Below are positions 11,515-23,559 of a stretch of 64,000 bases of DNA, one piece after another. The stretch spans positions 3,472,001 to 3,536,000 of the forward strand of contig PUFA01000066.1 in NCBI GenBank assembly GCA_003508835.1, given 5' to 3'. The translations under genes were made by a program, and so were the position numbers. The notes under the pieces were generated by a model. That model was not told the origin of the DNA and ran no database searches. It saw only the letters and a program-made list of their open reading frames with translations. Position 1 is the stretch's first letter; each line of letters opens with the position of its first letter. The DNA comes from Eonycteris spelaea (taxonomy: Eukaryota; Chordata; Mammalia; Chiroptera; Pteropodidae).

Positions 11515-11645
11515 CATATCCCGTCTACTATATGCCAGACGTGGGGATCTAAAATTGAGCAAGACAAATCTGCCTGTGCCTGCAGCAAGCCCACATTCTA
11601 GAGAGGGTTTGGGGAGGGACAATCAGGGTGAGATCAGAAACTTCC
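11515..11645 (-). repeat. L2 LINE, antisense
   Basis: The pattern tactatatgccagacgtggg, agcaagacaaatctgcctgt and gcccacattctagagaggg matches antisense L2. Confidence 0.5.
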
Positions 11646-11732
11646 ACAGGAAGGATCCTCATGTTCCCCTTCCAACATTACCACAGAAGAAATGATAAGA
11701 ATAATTACATTAATTATTAGTTATAGTAGTAA

Positions 11733-11985
11733 TAGTAATGCCTTTCCACAGCAATTTACTCTGCATTCAGCATTCATATTTACTTAACTTTTTGCAGGTT
11801 ATGGACCTTCTGAAAAAAATCATGTTACTGAACCAGCCTCTTTATAGCCAAAGTTATAAACTCTTTCTTGTTCTGGAAAACTCTTGATGCTACAGTTTCC
11901 CACAAATTTCGGCACAAGATTACAACACTTTGCAAACAGCTGACAAAAGGAAAAACACCCTTTTTGTCCCCCATGCAACGCACAC
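11733..11985 (+). repeat. Diverged direct duplication, copy A
   Basis: This segment aligns with 14282-14530 in the same orientation, with small gaps. Shared blocks include atatttacttaactttt, gaccttctgaaaaa and aaagttataaactcttt. Identity by eye is about 70-75%. I do not recognise the family: it may be an unlisted ancient repeat or a local duplication. Confidence 0.75.
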
Positions 11986-12397
11986 GTACATTAACTAATG
12001 ATATTATTATACAACGCTATAGGTAATGTTCCCAGCCCAGACTGGCCCTCACACAAGCCTGTGTCTGGCCATGCTGCTTGTACCCGGGTTCATAATTTGA
12101 GTCCCAGACACTCACTGCTCCATGTCATCTGAGTGAGCAGAACTGCTTCGGCCAACCTCACGGGCCGGCAGAACCACCATGCATTGATGTGACAAGCTGA
12201 CACAGGGAGACCTGTGATCGTGGTCAGACATGTAAACAGCCTGGCTGGGAGACTGAGTCGCTTGAGTGGGAGCTTGTGGTGCCTTCCAGGGGCCGGTGAA
12301 TTCAGCATTCATCTCACATCGACTTCTCAGGGCCTCTTTGTAGCAGGTATCAATCTTAGCCCATAAAAATTGGGCATTCCAGAAAAAAAGAAGTAGC

Positions 12398-12421
12398 ACG
12401 TTTATTTATTTATTTATTTGC
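12398..12421. repeat. (TTTA)n tract
   Basis: About five tandem TTTA units, just beside unassigned sequence. Confidence 0.8.
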
Positions 12422-12611
12422 ACTTTAGCTGGTGGAAAAAATCAATCTCAGTCATTAATGGGGCTTTCTATCTCCCCCCACCCCTGCCAGGAGCGTGCCG
12501 AGGACCTGGCAGTGCCAGCGTGGAGGGGACACCCTCATTTCTGTCCCATGTTTGGTGTGCAAGCATCACCATTGAGGGCGGCCATCCCTCTGCATCATCC
12601 TAGTACAGCCG

Positions 12612-12727
12612 TCCTCAGCTGGGGCAGGGCCATGCGTGCTGCTGAAACCCTTCCACGCACAGGACGAGCCCCACAACACGAAGACTTCTCCCGCCCCAAA
12701 TGTCAACAGTGCTGAGATGGAGAACCT
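12612..12727 (+). mobile_element. MER20, partial
   Basis: The right half of MER20 is recognisable: cacgcacaggacgagcccc, cgccccaaatgtcaacagtg and ctgagatggagaaccttg. The left part is decayed or missing. Confidence 0.65.
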
Positions 12728-12819
12728 TGCCTTTCGAGGCTCTACTTATAGTCTGGGGACCTCGTTTCCTTTCTTTCGATGTTGTTCTGACTGTAATTTC
12801 CCTCTCCATTCTTATCTTT

Positions 12820-13185
12820 GAAGGTACCACACTTCGAAGAGCTTAGTCTTTCACCAGCCATCGAGATGAACTGTGTGACTGGTCTAAGCCTATCATGCCC
12901 ACACTTTGGGGCTAGATACTGGCTTTCCCAGCTTCCCTTGCCATATGACACAGTTCTGGCTAATTAGATGTAAGGGGAATGTGCTGGGGGCTTCTGGGAA
13001 AGAGATTATCCAGAAACCTGGGTGGGGTGTTCTAGAGAGAAGAGCTAGCTAGCATCAGCTCTCATAGCTTCCCCGCCTCCCTGCCTGGAGCACCCACGTG
13101 AGGATGTGATGTGTGGAGCTGTGGCAGCCGTGATGAGACCATGAGATAAATTAGGAGAATTGCAGAGATGCCTAAATTTTTTGAG
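12820..13185. repeat. Ancient MER-type interspersed repeat, family uncertain
   Basis: The parts cagcttcccttgccatatga, cacagttctggctaattag, gctgggggcttctgggaaag and cgtgatgagaccatgagat recur widely in mammalian genomes and look like an old DNA transposon or LTR. I cannot assign the family from memory. Confidence 0.45.
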
Positions 13186-13254
13186 CCATTGAGTGAACTC
13201 TGGGACCATTCACTTCCAGGCCTCTTGTTAAGTAAGCCACCAATGCCTTTAGAG

Positions 13255-13435
13255 TTTAGATCATGCTCAATGCACTTGGCCAAGTGACTTAACCTCTGTC
13301 TCACTCTTGTGCAAGAAGGGGAGAATAAATACTTAACACATGAAGTGGCCATAAAGACTTAATAAGGTAATATATAGAAAACATTTGACTTAGTGCCTGG
13401 CACATACTAAATATTCAATGTATTGTAGATGTTTT
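13255..13435 (+). repeat. MIR SINE
   Basis: Sense MIR 3' half: ggccaagtgacttaacctct, gtctcactcttgtgcaag and agtgcctggcacatactaaa. Confidence 0.7.
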
Positions 13436-13499
13436 TGTTACGGTCCCTATAAAGTGAATTAATCAGGACTGATATTTCGAGTCTTAAAGTAAGTTTCTT

Positions 13500-13560
13500 C
13501 TGTTGATTGATCATTCACTCAGTTATTCAACACATAAGTATCAGGGCCTGCTATGCTAAG
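13500..13560 (-). repeat. L2 LINE, antisense tail
   Basis: The pattern cattcactcagttattcaac, then gtatcagggcctgctatgct, matches the antisense L2 end. Confidence 0.5.
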
Positions 13561-13599
13561 GTACTGAAATGATAGGAATTTATTTTAAAAGAATACAGT

Positions 13600-14281
13600 T
13601 AGAAGGAAACTATCTAAGAAGTTGTCTGTTAGATCTCATCAAAATGCCCTTGTATTTAAGAGCAGGATTTTGCAAGCTTTAGTTTTCTACATTCTGTCTT
13701 TGTGTTTGTCACAGCCATTTACCATGTCCGTGCCACAGTGCGGTACCTGTATTATCATTAACTTAAAGTCTTTCTTTCAACTAACTTACTCTTTTTTGGT
13801 TATAGAGATTTATTTCAAAAAGAAAGTTTGTATCACTATAGTAAATGGAAAACCAATGTCACTTGACATTAAAAAAAATAGCCAAAATATAAATGCCATA
13901 TAAGTCCCTCTAATGTTACTAAATTAAAGCATAATACTCATTTGTGCACTAGCTGAAACCATCTTGCACACCACAGTTGTAGTACCTGTACTGTACTTAG
14001 TGAAACACTGATGAGGATAATCATACTTTGTAAAAAAAAATTTTTTTTAAGTTTAAAAACTGTCAGATTCATAAATGCTACATTGGGTCCTGACATAGAA
14101 GTTAGACATAAATAATATGATTATTATACCTAATTATTTCTCAGCAGTTCATCATACATAGAGGAACACTATGAAATATAGTGCGGCTTTCTGGTTAATG
14201 ATATTTCCCTCCTCCTTATTAAGTTTATGAAACATTTCTCTATCATTATCTCCAAGATATTTCACCATGAACATAGGAATC
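13600..14281. other. AT-rich repeat-poor stretch
   Basis: About 680 bp of AT-rich sequence without a recognised repeat. One frame is open for 93 codons (13622-13903) but starts at a non-ATG codon and resembles no protein. The segment sits between the duplicated copies A and B. Confidence 0.35.
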
Positions 14282-14530
14282 CAGTAATACCTTTCAAAAG
14301 CAATTTATTCTTCATTTATATTTACTTAACTTTTGCAGGTTAGGGACCTTCTGAAAAATCATTTTTACGGAGCCAGACTGTTTGTGGCAAAGTTATAAAC
14401 TCTTTTTCTCATCCCTGTTTTGGAAAACTTTTAATGCTGCAGTTTCTCACGAAATTCAGCACAAGACTCCTACACTTTTCACGTGGTTGACAGAAAGGTC
14501 ACCTTCCTCCCTACCCCCTGCCCAACACAC
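14282..14530 (+). repeat. Diverged direct duplication, copy B
   Basis: Partner of 11733-11985, starting about 2.5 kb downstream. It keeps the same order of blocks (agcaatttatt, tatttacttaactttt, gcaggtta, aaagttataaactcttt, gaaattcagcacaagac). Confidence 0.75.
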
Positions 14531-14849
14531 AATGAAGTTTCAAGAGTATGTTATAATTATTTCAAGTTGTCCTTGAATCAATCTGAACCTAAATTACTCA
14601 GCCTTTGGGCGTCCTTGACTTTGGATTTTATGATCATCAGTCGAAACTGTGGTGGGTAGGAGGAGTAAGATCTGAAGGGAATAGACACACTCGTTGTCAG
14701 TTGTCCTGGAGGAGAGGCGAGAAATGGGGAAGGAGTTGAATCGAGGACAGAGCTGTTCAGGAAAGAGATAGGTACAATTTATGGGTCACTATAAGGATCT
14801 TGGGGAGCGGGTCATTAGGAATGTGGTGGGGCCAGGCAACTTATGGAGG

Positions 14850-15765
14850 GGAGAAAATATTTGCAAATGATATATTTGATAAAGAGTTAATTGCCAGAAT
14901 ATATAAAGAAGTCCTACAACTCAACAGTAATAAGACCGAGCAACCTATTTAAAGAATGGGCAAAGGACTTTCTCCAAAGAAGATATACAGACATGCTCAA
15001 CATGACTCATCATCGGGACATGCAAATCAAAACCACAATGAGATACCACCTCACACCCATTAGGAGGCTACTGTCAAAAAGAAAAATCAGAAAATATCAA
15101 TTTTTGGTGAGGATGTGGAAAAGTTGTTGGTGTAAGTTGGTGGGATTGTAAAATGATGCAGCTGCTGTGGAGATCAGTCTGATGTGTCCTCAAAAAATTA
15201 AACGTAGACGTTATCATATGGTCCAGCAACTGCCCTTCTAGATAAATACCACGAATCGAAAGCTGGGTTTTGGGCAGATGTTTGTATACCCAGATTTGTA
15301 GCAGCATAAATCACAATAACCGAAAGGTAGAAACAAACCAGGTGTCTATCACTGAATGATGGGTAAACAAAAGGGGTACGTATGTACAAAGGATATTATT
15401 CAGCCTTAACGAGGAAGGATGAACTACAGCATGGATGAACTTTGAAGACATTATACTACATGAACTAAACCAGTCACGAAAAGAGAATGTACAATCCACT
15501 TATATGAGTGACCTAGGACAGTCGATTCATAGAGACAGAAAGTACAATGGCTGTCAGGGGCCTGGAGGTGGAGGGACTGGGGGTGGTCATTCTTTAATGG
15601 GTATAGAGTTGCAGAGTTGCAAAACAAAAAGAATTTTAGAATTTGGTTGCACGAAATTGTGAATGTACTTATCGCTAGTGAATTTGTACACTTAAAAATC
15701 GTTGAGATGGCAAGTTTTATGTTTTGTGTATTTTACCCCAGTTAAAGAAAGGGAACGTGGAGGGG
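14850..15765 (+). mobile_element. Old LINE-1 (L1M group): ORF2 end and 3' UTR, sense
   Basis: The ORF2 C-terminal region is recognisable by gccagaatatataaagaag, gggcaaaggactttctcca, catgcaaatcaaaaccacaa and gagataccacctcacaccc. The 3' UTR follows (gaatttgtacacttaaaaat, gagatggcaagttttatg). Frames are broken by many substitutions and indels, so no functional reverse transcriptase remains. It is a 5'-truncated fossil insertion. Confidence 0.85.
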
Positions 15766-16685
15766 TCCCTTGGGAAATTACTGAACTCCTTGACAATATG
15801 GGCAGGAGGGGGCTTAGGGTTGGTGCACTTTGAGTATTGGAGAAAATATGACCTAGCTTTATGGTTACAGACTAGAAACGTGTTGGTGGTTTACTATATA
15901 GGAAAGAATCTTCCCTTTGCCCAGTGGGGACCTGGGGGAGGTTTGCTGGAAGAGTTTATGACGGGAACTGTGTAGCCCAGGGTTTTCTTTTGCATGCTGT
16001 GCGGCTGTGATCATCCAGCAGCGGGCCAGCTGTTTCTTCAGTGCTTGAGGTAGCTGGAAAATTGGATTTCGGAATGCTTTAATGTTAGAAAGCTTGGCCC
16101 TCAGTGGAGTCAAGGCTAGGACGTGACGTCTCCTCCAAAGAGAAAGGAAGACCTTTCGTCCCTGGCAGACTTTTGGTACACCATATGGGTTTAAAAGATT
16201 TCTCTGGGATTTGGGGCTTTATCTCTGTTACTGTACCTCCCCGAAGTGCAGTCTCCCTGAACTGCTTGATGAATTATTGCAGTCACTCCCCCAACGCTGC
16301 CGCCCACCCCGAACCAACTGTATTTCTCACCATGCGGTCGGATCCTTCTCCTTAAATTGCAACTCGGACTCTGTCACTTGGTGTCGCCCACTGAAAAACA
16401 TCTGAACTCAGCTTAGCATTTGAGCGTGTTGTTCTGACCTGCTTCCCTAACCCTGACCCTCTCATCTCTTTTGCACCTGGCTGTCGATGGAACATGCAAA
16501 CTCTTCTCTCTGCACACGGCCCCACTGTCTTGTTTTTGGCCTTTGACCTTGTCATTCCTTCCCCCCCAAGACACTCCCCTCTCAGTCTTATCTCTTTCCA
16601 GGTTGAGCTCGATAGTCACCTCCTGTATGAAGACAGTCCCCGTGGAACTGAACGCCAACACAGCGGGAGTGGGCTTTGATGTGGA
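15766..16685. other. Unassigned intergenic sequence
   Basis: No exon, RNA gene or confident repeat was recognised. Short open frames on both strands lack ATG starts or homology. Confidence 0.35.
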
Positions 16686-16689
16686 CCCT

Positions 16690-16895
16690 TCTCCAGTCGA
16701 ACCTTTAGAGTAAACTGCAGCCCAGGCTCACGCCTTGACGGCAGCCTGTGACAGACCCAGAGTGGAGGACCCAGTGAAGGCACGCCTCAACTCCTAACAT
16801 GCAGAAATGGTGAGACTGCACATGCATGTTTTTTTAAGCCTCTAACTGTAGGGGGTAAGTTTTAAATGCAGCAATATATAACTAGAAGAGAAACA
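16690..16895 (+). repeat. MaLR-type LTR, 3' part
   Basis: The parts gacagacccagagtggagga, cccagtgaaggcacgcctc, ctcctaacatgcagaaatgg and gcagcaatatataactag correspond to the 3' half of an MLT1/MST-type LTR. Non-coding remnant. Confidence 0.6.
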
Positions 16896-16985
16896 GAGGC
16901 TCATGAAGAGACTTGTCCAAGGTCACACAGCTAGGAGTCTAAACCCTTTGTCCCCACCTCTGTGCCTCAGAGTCTAGATCACGGT
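16896..16985 (-). repeat. MIR SINE, antisense
   Basis: The pattern gaaacagaggctcatgaag, acttgtccaaggtcacacag and ctaggagtctaaacccttt is antisense MIR. Confidence 0.7.
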
Positions 16986-17090
16986 GGCCTTAAATGCTTG
17001 GAGCTGGAGTGTGATCCCTTTCAAGGTGGCAATGGGAAGCCACTGAAGGTTTTGGGGGATGATATGGGGTAAGGGAAAAGCCCATATCTT
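16986..17090 (-). repeat. L2 LINE, antisense
   Basis: The sequence gcaatgggaagccactgaag, then gttttgggggatgatatgg, matches the antisense L2 interior. Confidence 0.5.
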
Positions 17091-17950
17091 CCTGAGTCAA
17101 GTGTCTTGAGTCTAGCTAGTGATGGCTAGCCTGGGGACCAGGGACATCAGGATCATGCTGGTAAGACCTCAGAATGTCCTCAGGAATTGAGCTGAGGGCC
17201 AGGGGCAGAAAAATAAACACCCCCTTGGTTCTCTCTTTATGATGGTTTTCTGGAGAGACATGATTATTCAGAGGGAAGGCAGGGAGAAGCACGAGGCTGG
17301 CTCAAGGTGCTGGCAGTTTTCTGTGATAGTAACAGAGACGTGAGGGTAATGCCTGAGCTTGGACAGTCTTTGCAGTGGGCTTGATCATGACACACGACCC
17401 ACCCTCCCTCACAGGCAGCAAACATGTCTGTGACCACCCGTGGCTCCAACTGAGAGCCTCTTGGGAGGTTGACGTCTTTCATTTCCTTGTGACAATAATG
17501 GAGGAAAATAGCTTTCTGGACTCAGCCCCAAACTGATAATTAAAGAAACACTTTATTGCCAGCAAGGGCGAAGCAGCCACCAATGGCCTCCCAGAAAAAG
17601 GAAAAAATAATGAAAATAAGCCCGCCCCCTTCAGTGTTTTTTTTTTGTACGAATACAGCTGACAGGCTTGTGAACAGCCTCAGCTCAGTTTATGTCTCCC
17701 CTGCGCTTCTGTCACAGGGACGCAAAGGACACATTTTGCAGGCCAAGAGTTGTAGTTTAGTTTCACGTTTGTGCATGGACCTGGGGGGTCCCATCTGTTC
17801 TTTACCTTTCTTTAGCTTCCTGGGGACATTTTCTTAGACGATGCCTTGAGGTCAGCTGCGGAGGACTGTACAGACCCGGGCGAGGCCCGGGCATCAGGAT
17901 TAGGGCCGTTTGAGGAAAATGTCCTCCTATTAATAGATTATGTGAGTGGC
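17090..17950. other. Unassigned intergenic sequence
   Basis: No exon or confident repeat was recognised. A homopolymer T tract lies at about 17638-17647. Confidence 0.35.
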
Positions 17951-18138
17951 ATGGACATCCACTGGTTCCGGCATTTTCTAGCCCTGTGAACCTGGGACAA
18001 GTTACGTGACTTTTCTGAGTATCAGTTTTCTGACCTGTCGAATGGTAGTACCTGCCACACAGGTGTTGGAAGGATTAAAAGGGAGGAAGCGGGTAAAGCC
18101 CACGGCACAGTGCCTGGCATACACTAACGAGCCAAAGA
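17950..18138 (+). repeat. MIR SINE
   Basis: Sense MIR: tagccctgtgaacctgggac, aagttacgtgacttttctga, cgaatggtagtacctgcc and cacagtgcctggcatacac. Confidence 0.75.
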
Positions 18139-18446
18139 TCTTAGCAAAACATCGATGCCCCTAAGATCACAGTCGTGGACCTCACTCTGCTTATCCAAAA
18201 GGCCGGACTTCCTCCCCCAAATTACCAGCTCTCGGGCCTCCCTACAAGCCAGAGTGTTGCTGTCTTGCTTGCTCTCCACGAGCTAATCGAGCTAATCGAT
18301 GGTAATCCAATTATGAAAACGTGTGTGTGTGTGTGTGACACCCCAGGATCCAGGTTTGTGGAATCCATGTTTGGGGATTAAGGACACCAGGACACCGCAG
18401 ACGGTTTGCGTTTGTCTTGGGTTGTTTGAAATGAAAGATCCAACTT

Positions 18447-18447
<1 letters not shown>

Positions 18448-18494
<47 letters not shown>
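18448..18494. repeat. (GT)n microsatellite
   Basis: About 23 uninterrupted GT units. A shorter GT tract lies at 18321-18338. Confidence 0.95.
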
Positions 18495-18495
<1 letters not shown>

Positions 18496-18659
18496 CCGCG
18501 AGGTTTTTGTTTTGTGCTTAAAGATGTCATTCTGACTAGAGGCTAAAAGGTGTGGTGTTATAGAGAGAGCACTGTGGTGAGAGCCTGGACAATCTGGGCT
18601 GAGGCTGCCAGACAGGCTTTCTCCCTGTCCTCTCAGTGTCCCTAAACGTGACATAAGCA

Positions 18660-18880
18660 GCCGGGGTCTAGCCTTTCCAGCTTAACAGCTGTGTTGGTCC
18701 CACCGCCTGCCTGTGCGGGCAGGGCGGTCACCTCTCTCAGCCTTCCTGTCGTCATCTGTAAAATGGAGTTAACAGTCGTGCCCACCTCATAGGACCGATG
18801 ATAGGACCGATGTAAGGGTTACATTGATAAGGCTTGTCAACTTCGGCGGTGCGTCAGGTGCATGGAGGGAGCTTTGCAAA
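18660..18880 (+). repeat. MIR SINE with a 12-bp internal tandem duplication
   Basis: MIR parts: cctctctcagccttcctgtc, gtcatctgtaaaatggagtt and cccacctcataggaccgatg. The 12-bp unit ataggaccgatg is exactly repeated at 18789-18800 and 18801-18812. Confidence 0.65.
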
Positions 18881-18899
18881 CAGCAAGTCTGCCGCCAGT

Positions 18900-20100
18900 G
18901 GTGGGTGGGATGCCAGCTTTTAGGGGAGCTTCCCAAAGACAGGGCCTGGGAGGGGACTGAAGAACGTGGGATTTGTGGAGAGGTGCTCGTGCTCGCATGA
19001 GGAAGGCAGCGAGGGAAGCAAGTGGGGCGGGGAGGAGCAGAATCCGCTGTGGTCTCAGCTGGAGTGAAGCTTCGGCCTGGTTCCCTGGGGCGGGAGGCGG
19101 GGAAGGTGGAAGCTCTGGAGTGTGGGCTGCACCTGGGAATTACACAGAGGGGCCTCGCTGAGGCAAGGGCCGGCCTTTTGACCCTGTGTCAGTCAGTCTT
19201 TGCTCACGGGGCTGCTCCTGACATGGAGGTGCAGCTCCCTTTCAGAAGAAGGCAATTTGCTGGCCGCCAGGAGCCATCAGAAGCCAACCCTTGCTCATCC
19301 ACAGTAGGTCGGGGTGGGGCATCTGGGTGGACACCAGAGGGACTCCCTGAACCTCTCTTTATTCCTAAAAGGTGGAGGCAAGGTACTGCTTGCTCTTTCT
19401 ATGCAAACTCTTGGGGGGGGTCTGCCCGTGATGGAGACAGTGGCTGGCGTCTTGAGGACTCAGCCTTCTAGGTGGTATCACCTGTCTGGAGTTGATGTTT
19501 CCTCATTCCCACGGTGCTGGCAGCATCGGGGAGTGGAGGAGAAGGCGTCTCGACCCTCTGCTCACGCCTTCCTGCCCTTTGCTGGACACGAAAGCAGCCA
19601 GAAGCTCGCCCACGTGGCGGCGGGAGTGATGAGATCCGGCGGGGTCTGCGTGAGGGGAGCGAGCTCGCTGTAAAAGCACAGCACCACAAAGATGGGGAAG
19701 CGGATGTCGCCAGCCAGTTCCCAGGAAGCGTGGGGCCTTGGCAGCTCATCATCAGACGGCGTCCAGGGGTGAAAAGGATTCTTCTCTGCACTAGAGGTTG
19801 AGCAATTCCAATCCAAGAGATTTGCTGCAATTTGGTCATGTCCTTGCAGATAAAGTGGGTGGGTGTTAGAGCTTGACGGATGAAGTCCTTTTGGCTGGGA
19901 ATGCACCCATGGTGGGCTAGAAGGAAGTGTCTCCGGGCTGTCAGGAGCGGGGCAGGCGGTGGGGGGAAGAGTCCCTGGAATCGAGGACGACGCAGACTGA
20001 GAGAAGCTGTATCTCATAAGCCAAAGGCCCCGACGGGGCACGCAAATCAGAGAGGTTAGCCTGCGAGCAGCCATCCTTGCCACTGGGACATGGAGGGGTG
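18900..20100. other. GC-rich unassigned sequence
   Basis: Several frames are open for 95-173 codons on both strands between about 19020 and 20080. They overlap each other, mostly lack ATG starts, and resemble no family, so I treat them as chance ORFs in GC-rich DNA. Confidence 0.35.
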
Positions 20101-20149
20101 GGTGGTGGTCACATGGAGCAAGTGTCTGGAATGGGGATTGTGCATGAAG

Positions 20150-20235
20150 TCATTTTTGTCTGTCCACCCAACTGTCCACCCATCCATCATGCCTCCATCC
20201 ATCTACCCATTGTCCATCCACCCACCCATCTATTC
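20150..20235. repeat. Degenerate (CCAT)n/(CCCA)n tract
   Basis: Imperfect repetition of ccatccatc and ccacccatc across about 80 bp. Confidence 0.7.
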
Positions 20236-20239
20236 TTTA

Positions 20240-20480
20240 CTGTTTATTTAAAGAATTGTGAATACGTTCACATGGAAAAAATTCAAGTAGAACAAAGGGA
20301 TAAAAGGTAAGGCCAAGACCTTAATCTCTTGGTTTTCCTCCCTCGAGAAAAAGTTATCAGTTTCTTTTCATTCCTCCCAGAAATATTTTGTGCACACACA
20401 AGCGTGTCTGTACTCACAAATGGCGGCAAACTCTATTCTGTGCCTTGGGCTTTTAACGTATCTTAAAGACACGGGTGGCA
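20240..20480 (-). mobile_element. Old LINE-1 3' end, antisense
   Basis: The parts acatggaaaaaattcaagta, ttatcagtttcttttcattc and agaaatattttgtgcacaca match an antisense LINE-1 3' UTR of the old L1M type. Confidence 0.55.
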
Positions 20481-20874
20481 TTTACGTGCCAGCTTTGGCA
20501 AGTTTGGGGTGTGCCACGTGTGTTTCAAGAACCAGGGTGGGCGCAGATAATTGCCGACACAGTTTTTGCAAAGTTCTGCCAAGTGGGTTCACTGAAACCA
20601 AACACCAGTAAGATCTTGAGGTTTTAGAATTTTTCACTTTTCATTTGAGTAGGGACAGCTGGGGTTTCATTCATCTGCAGCACTTGGTGAAGAATTGTTT
20701 TCTTTCCTGCTTCTGCAATCCCCAAGATGAATGATCAGGGCTTTTTCCGCTGATGTTGCTCAGTAACCATTTTTTCACAAAAGCCATTAACAACTTACCT
20801 GTTGCTATTCTAATGACTCACGCCTATCGATGAAAGAGGGCTCCCTTATCCACATACATAATTGAGTTTCCATG

Positions 20875-23480
20875 CCCAATTCATCATTTCCCCTCAGCTT
20901 TTATTGTGCAACATTTCAAATCCAGAGAAAATGTAAAAAAAAAAAAAAGTATAATAGCCATCCTCATACCCTTATTTTGGATGCGCCAATTGTTGCTGTA
21001 TTTAAAATTGTTTTTTGTCTTAAATTCTTTGAAAGATCGCAACCGTATGATCCTTCACCTCTAAATACTTCAGCCTGCATCTCCCGTGAACAGTTTTCCT
21101 CCATAACCACAACACCATTGTCATGCTCAAAAATGTAATAATTGATATAATAATTTTGTCTGGGATAAAGTCGACATTTCAATTTCCCCGGTTCTCTCAT
21201 TATTGTTGTTTGAAGCTGTTCCTCTTCCTTGATCCAGGACCCAGTCAAGGGGCACGCGTGGCATTTGGTCATCGTGTCTCTTAGAGTCCTTTCACGCTGC
21301 TCCCACAGCCTTTCTCCTCTCCATCACTCGTGAGGGGTCGGCATTTATGAGAACTGGCCAGTTGTCCTCTAGAATGTCCAACCCCTTGAAGCTGTCTGAT
21401 TATTTCCTTATGATTAGACCTAGGCTAAACCTTTTTGGCAAGTGTCATGCCCAGGGTTTTTTGTTTGTTTGTTTGTTTTTGTTTTAACTCCCTATTGCAC
21501 CCCCTCAGGAGGCACGTAATATCGGTCATGATCCATTATTGATAAGGTCACATTTCAGCTCGTGTTGAAGGTGGTGTCTGCTAGGCTTCTCCATTGTAAA
21601 TTCACAAGTGAGGCCACGTGACTGTTTCGTTCCTAACAGCCTTTCCCCAATGGACTGAGCATCAGCTGATGCTCCTTGCTTGAGTCGCTTATGATATTGG
21701 TAATTAAAATCTTCTAATTCCATCATTCATTTACATCATTCAGTCTATATTTATTGGCCGGTATTCTTGTGCAAAACCCTTCATTTCCCTATACCATTCC
21801 TTCATTTTTAAATCTCTTGTTTTCGGTATCACTGGGGTCGCGTGGATCCTCCTCACCTGCCTCAGGTTTGGCCAGTGGGAGCACCTTCCAGCTGGTTTCT
21901 TTGACCTGGCAACGCGCCTCCATCAGTTCTGAGCACTTCCTTACTTCCTGGCATGAGACGTTGCCCCAGAAATGCAATCGGTCATTTCTCTTTCTAATAG
22001 GGGTATAGTATTTAGAAACCAAGGTCTGGATGGATGCTGGATGTGTGTTCTGGATACTGGAGTGTTATTACTTCTAGATCTTTTGAGCGGAGAGCTAGGA
22101 TATGTGTATAGGTACATCATGAGTTCATAGTGATATCCCCCAGTTCTTCCTCATCTCTACCCATTCCGTATTTATATCTTCATTCATCCATAGTGGGAAC
22201 ACTTATTTCCAAACATCTTAATATATTTACTTGTTTTTTTCTATCATACAACACCCACAAAGGACTTTGAGAATGACTGTACTTTACCCCTATTGACAAC
22301 AAATCTAGTAAGTCGGTTCAGGATTTCTTTGTAGTTCTTTTTATCTACCCGTATGGGTATCTAGTTAGAGTGTGTGTCTAAAAGTGACTTAAATAAATTA
22401 TTTTCTCTTTACATTATTTATTTGCCATACAGTTAGAATTTCTGTTTCTGCTTCTATTCAGTTTTAGGGTTTACCGCTCGCTACCCATTTTGATTTACTA
22501 TACATGGTCAAAAGCTAAACTGTAGAAAAAGGTATACTCAAAGCAAGTCTCCATCCCATCTCTATCTCCTTTACTGCATTCACACCTGTGCCCTATAGCA
22601 AATAATTTTTAATAAATTCCAGTTTATTCTTCCTCCCCTTCATTTAACAGAAAACCATTACACACGCACGTGCACACACACACACACATGCACACACACA
22701 CTACTGTTTTGTACTTTGTTTTTTTCCCTTGACAATATATCCTGGAAATCACTATGTATCAGCTCACAGGCATCTCCCTCATTATTTTTTTACAACTTCT
22801 TAGAATCCACAGCGTGACGGAGTCTTTCCATCGGGCGTTTAGATCGTTTCCCATGTTTTGCTATTATTAATAATGCTGCGATGAATAATCTTGTGTATAT
22901 TCTTCTCTCATGTTCATGGAGCTATAGCTGCATGACAAATTCCCAACCGTGGGATTGGTGGATCAAAGAGTAAATGCATAAGTAATTTTGTTAGATATTG
23001 CCAGATTTCCCTTCCTAGGAATTATTCCATTATGTACTTCTATCAGCAATATTCAAAATGCCAATTTCCCCACAGTCTTGCCAGCAGAATTTGGTGTTAA
23101 GCTTTCGAATTTGCCAATTCGATAGGGGAGAAATGATGTCTCAGTGTAGTTTTAATTTGCATTTCTCTTATTGTAAATAAAGTTGGGCGTCATTTCTATG
23201 CTTAAGTCTCATTTATAGTTATTTTCTGTTAACTGTTTATGTCCTTTACCATTTTTTCTAACAGACTTTTGGTCTCTTCTCCCCTCTATTTTAAAGTTCT
23301 TTGTAGAGTAGGGAGATTAGTCCTAAAAAAAAATACACACACACATATTCCTGTAATATACCTGTAATAATGTATACCTACATCATTAGCTGAAAAATTA
23401 TTTGCGAATATATTCTTTTGGTTTCCTACTTGTCTTTTGAATTTGCTTATTTTGTTAAAACGTAGTCATAATTCCTCATT
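20875..23480 (-). mobile_element. Old LINE-1 (L1M group), long 3' UTR and ORF2 end, antisense
   Basis: A long recognisable antisense LINE-1 block. The 3' UTR comes first: acatttcaaatccagag, tacttcagcctgcatctcc, ggcatttggtcatcgtgtct, aactggccagttgtcctcta, tttggccagtgggagcacct. The ORF2 end follows: acaatatatcctggaaatca, gattggtggatcaaagagta, gccaatttccccacagtctt, gtgtagttttaatttgcatt. All frames are broken. A (CA)n tract lies inside at about 22660-22702. It may be one element or several overlapping fragments. Confidence 0.75.
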
Positions 23481-23559
23481 TTAATTCATGGTTTTCATGG
23501 TCTCATAACTCCATAGTCAGTTTTGGGATTTCTCTTTCTTTTGTATGGCTTTATTCAAC

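Noticed and set aside
11278..11601. Cysteine/valine-rich 107-codon frame
   Set aside because: Its start is only the translation of a GT-rich low-complexity tract.
13622..13903. 93-codon frame with hydrophobic stretches
   Set aside because: Non-ATG start, AT-rich composition explains the hydrophobic residues, no homology.
14891..15151. 86-codon plus-strand frame
   Set aside because: It is a frame-shifted reading of a decayed LINE-1 ORF2 end, not an independent gene.
18292..18654. Minus-strand frame with a threonine/histidine repeat
   Set aside because: The repeat is the translated (GT)n microsatellite.
19022..20083. Overlapping 119-173-codon frames on both strands
   Set aside because: Mutually overlapping, no homology; treated as chance ORFs.
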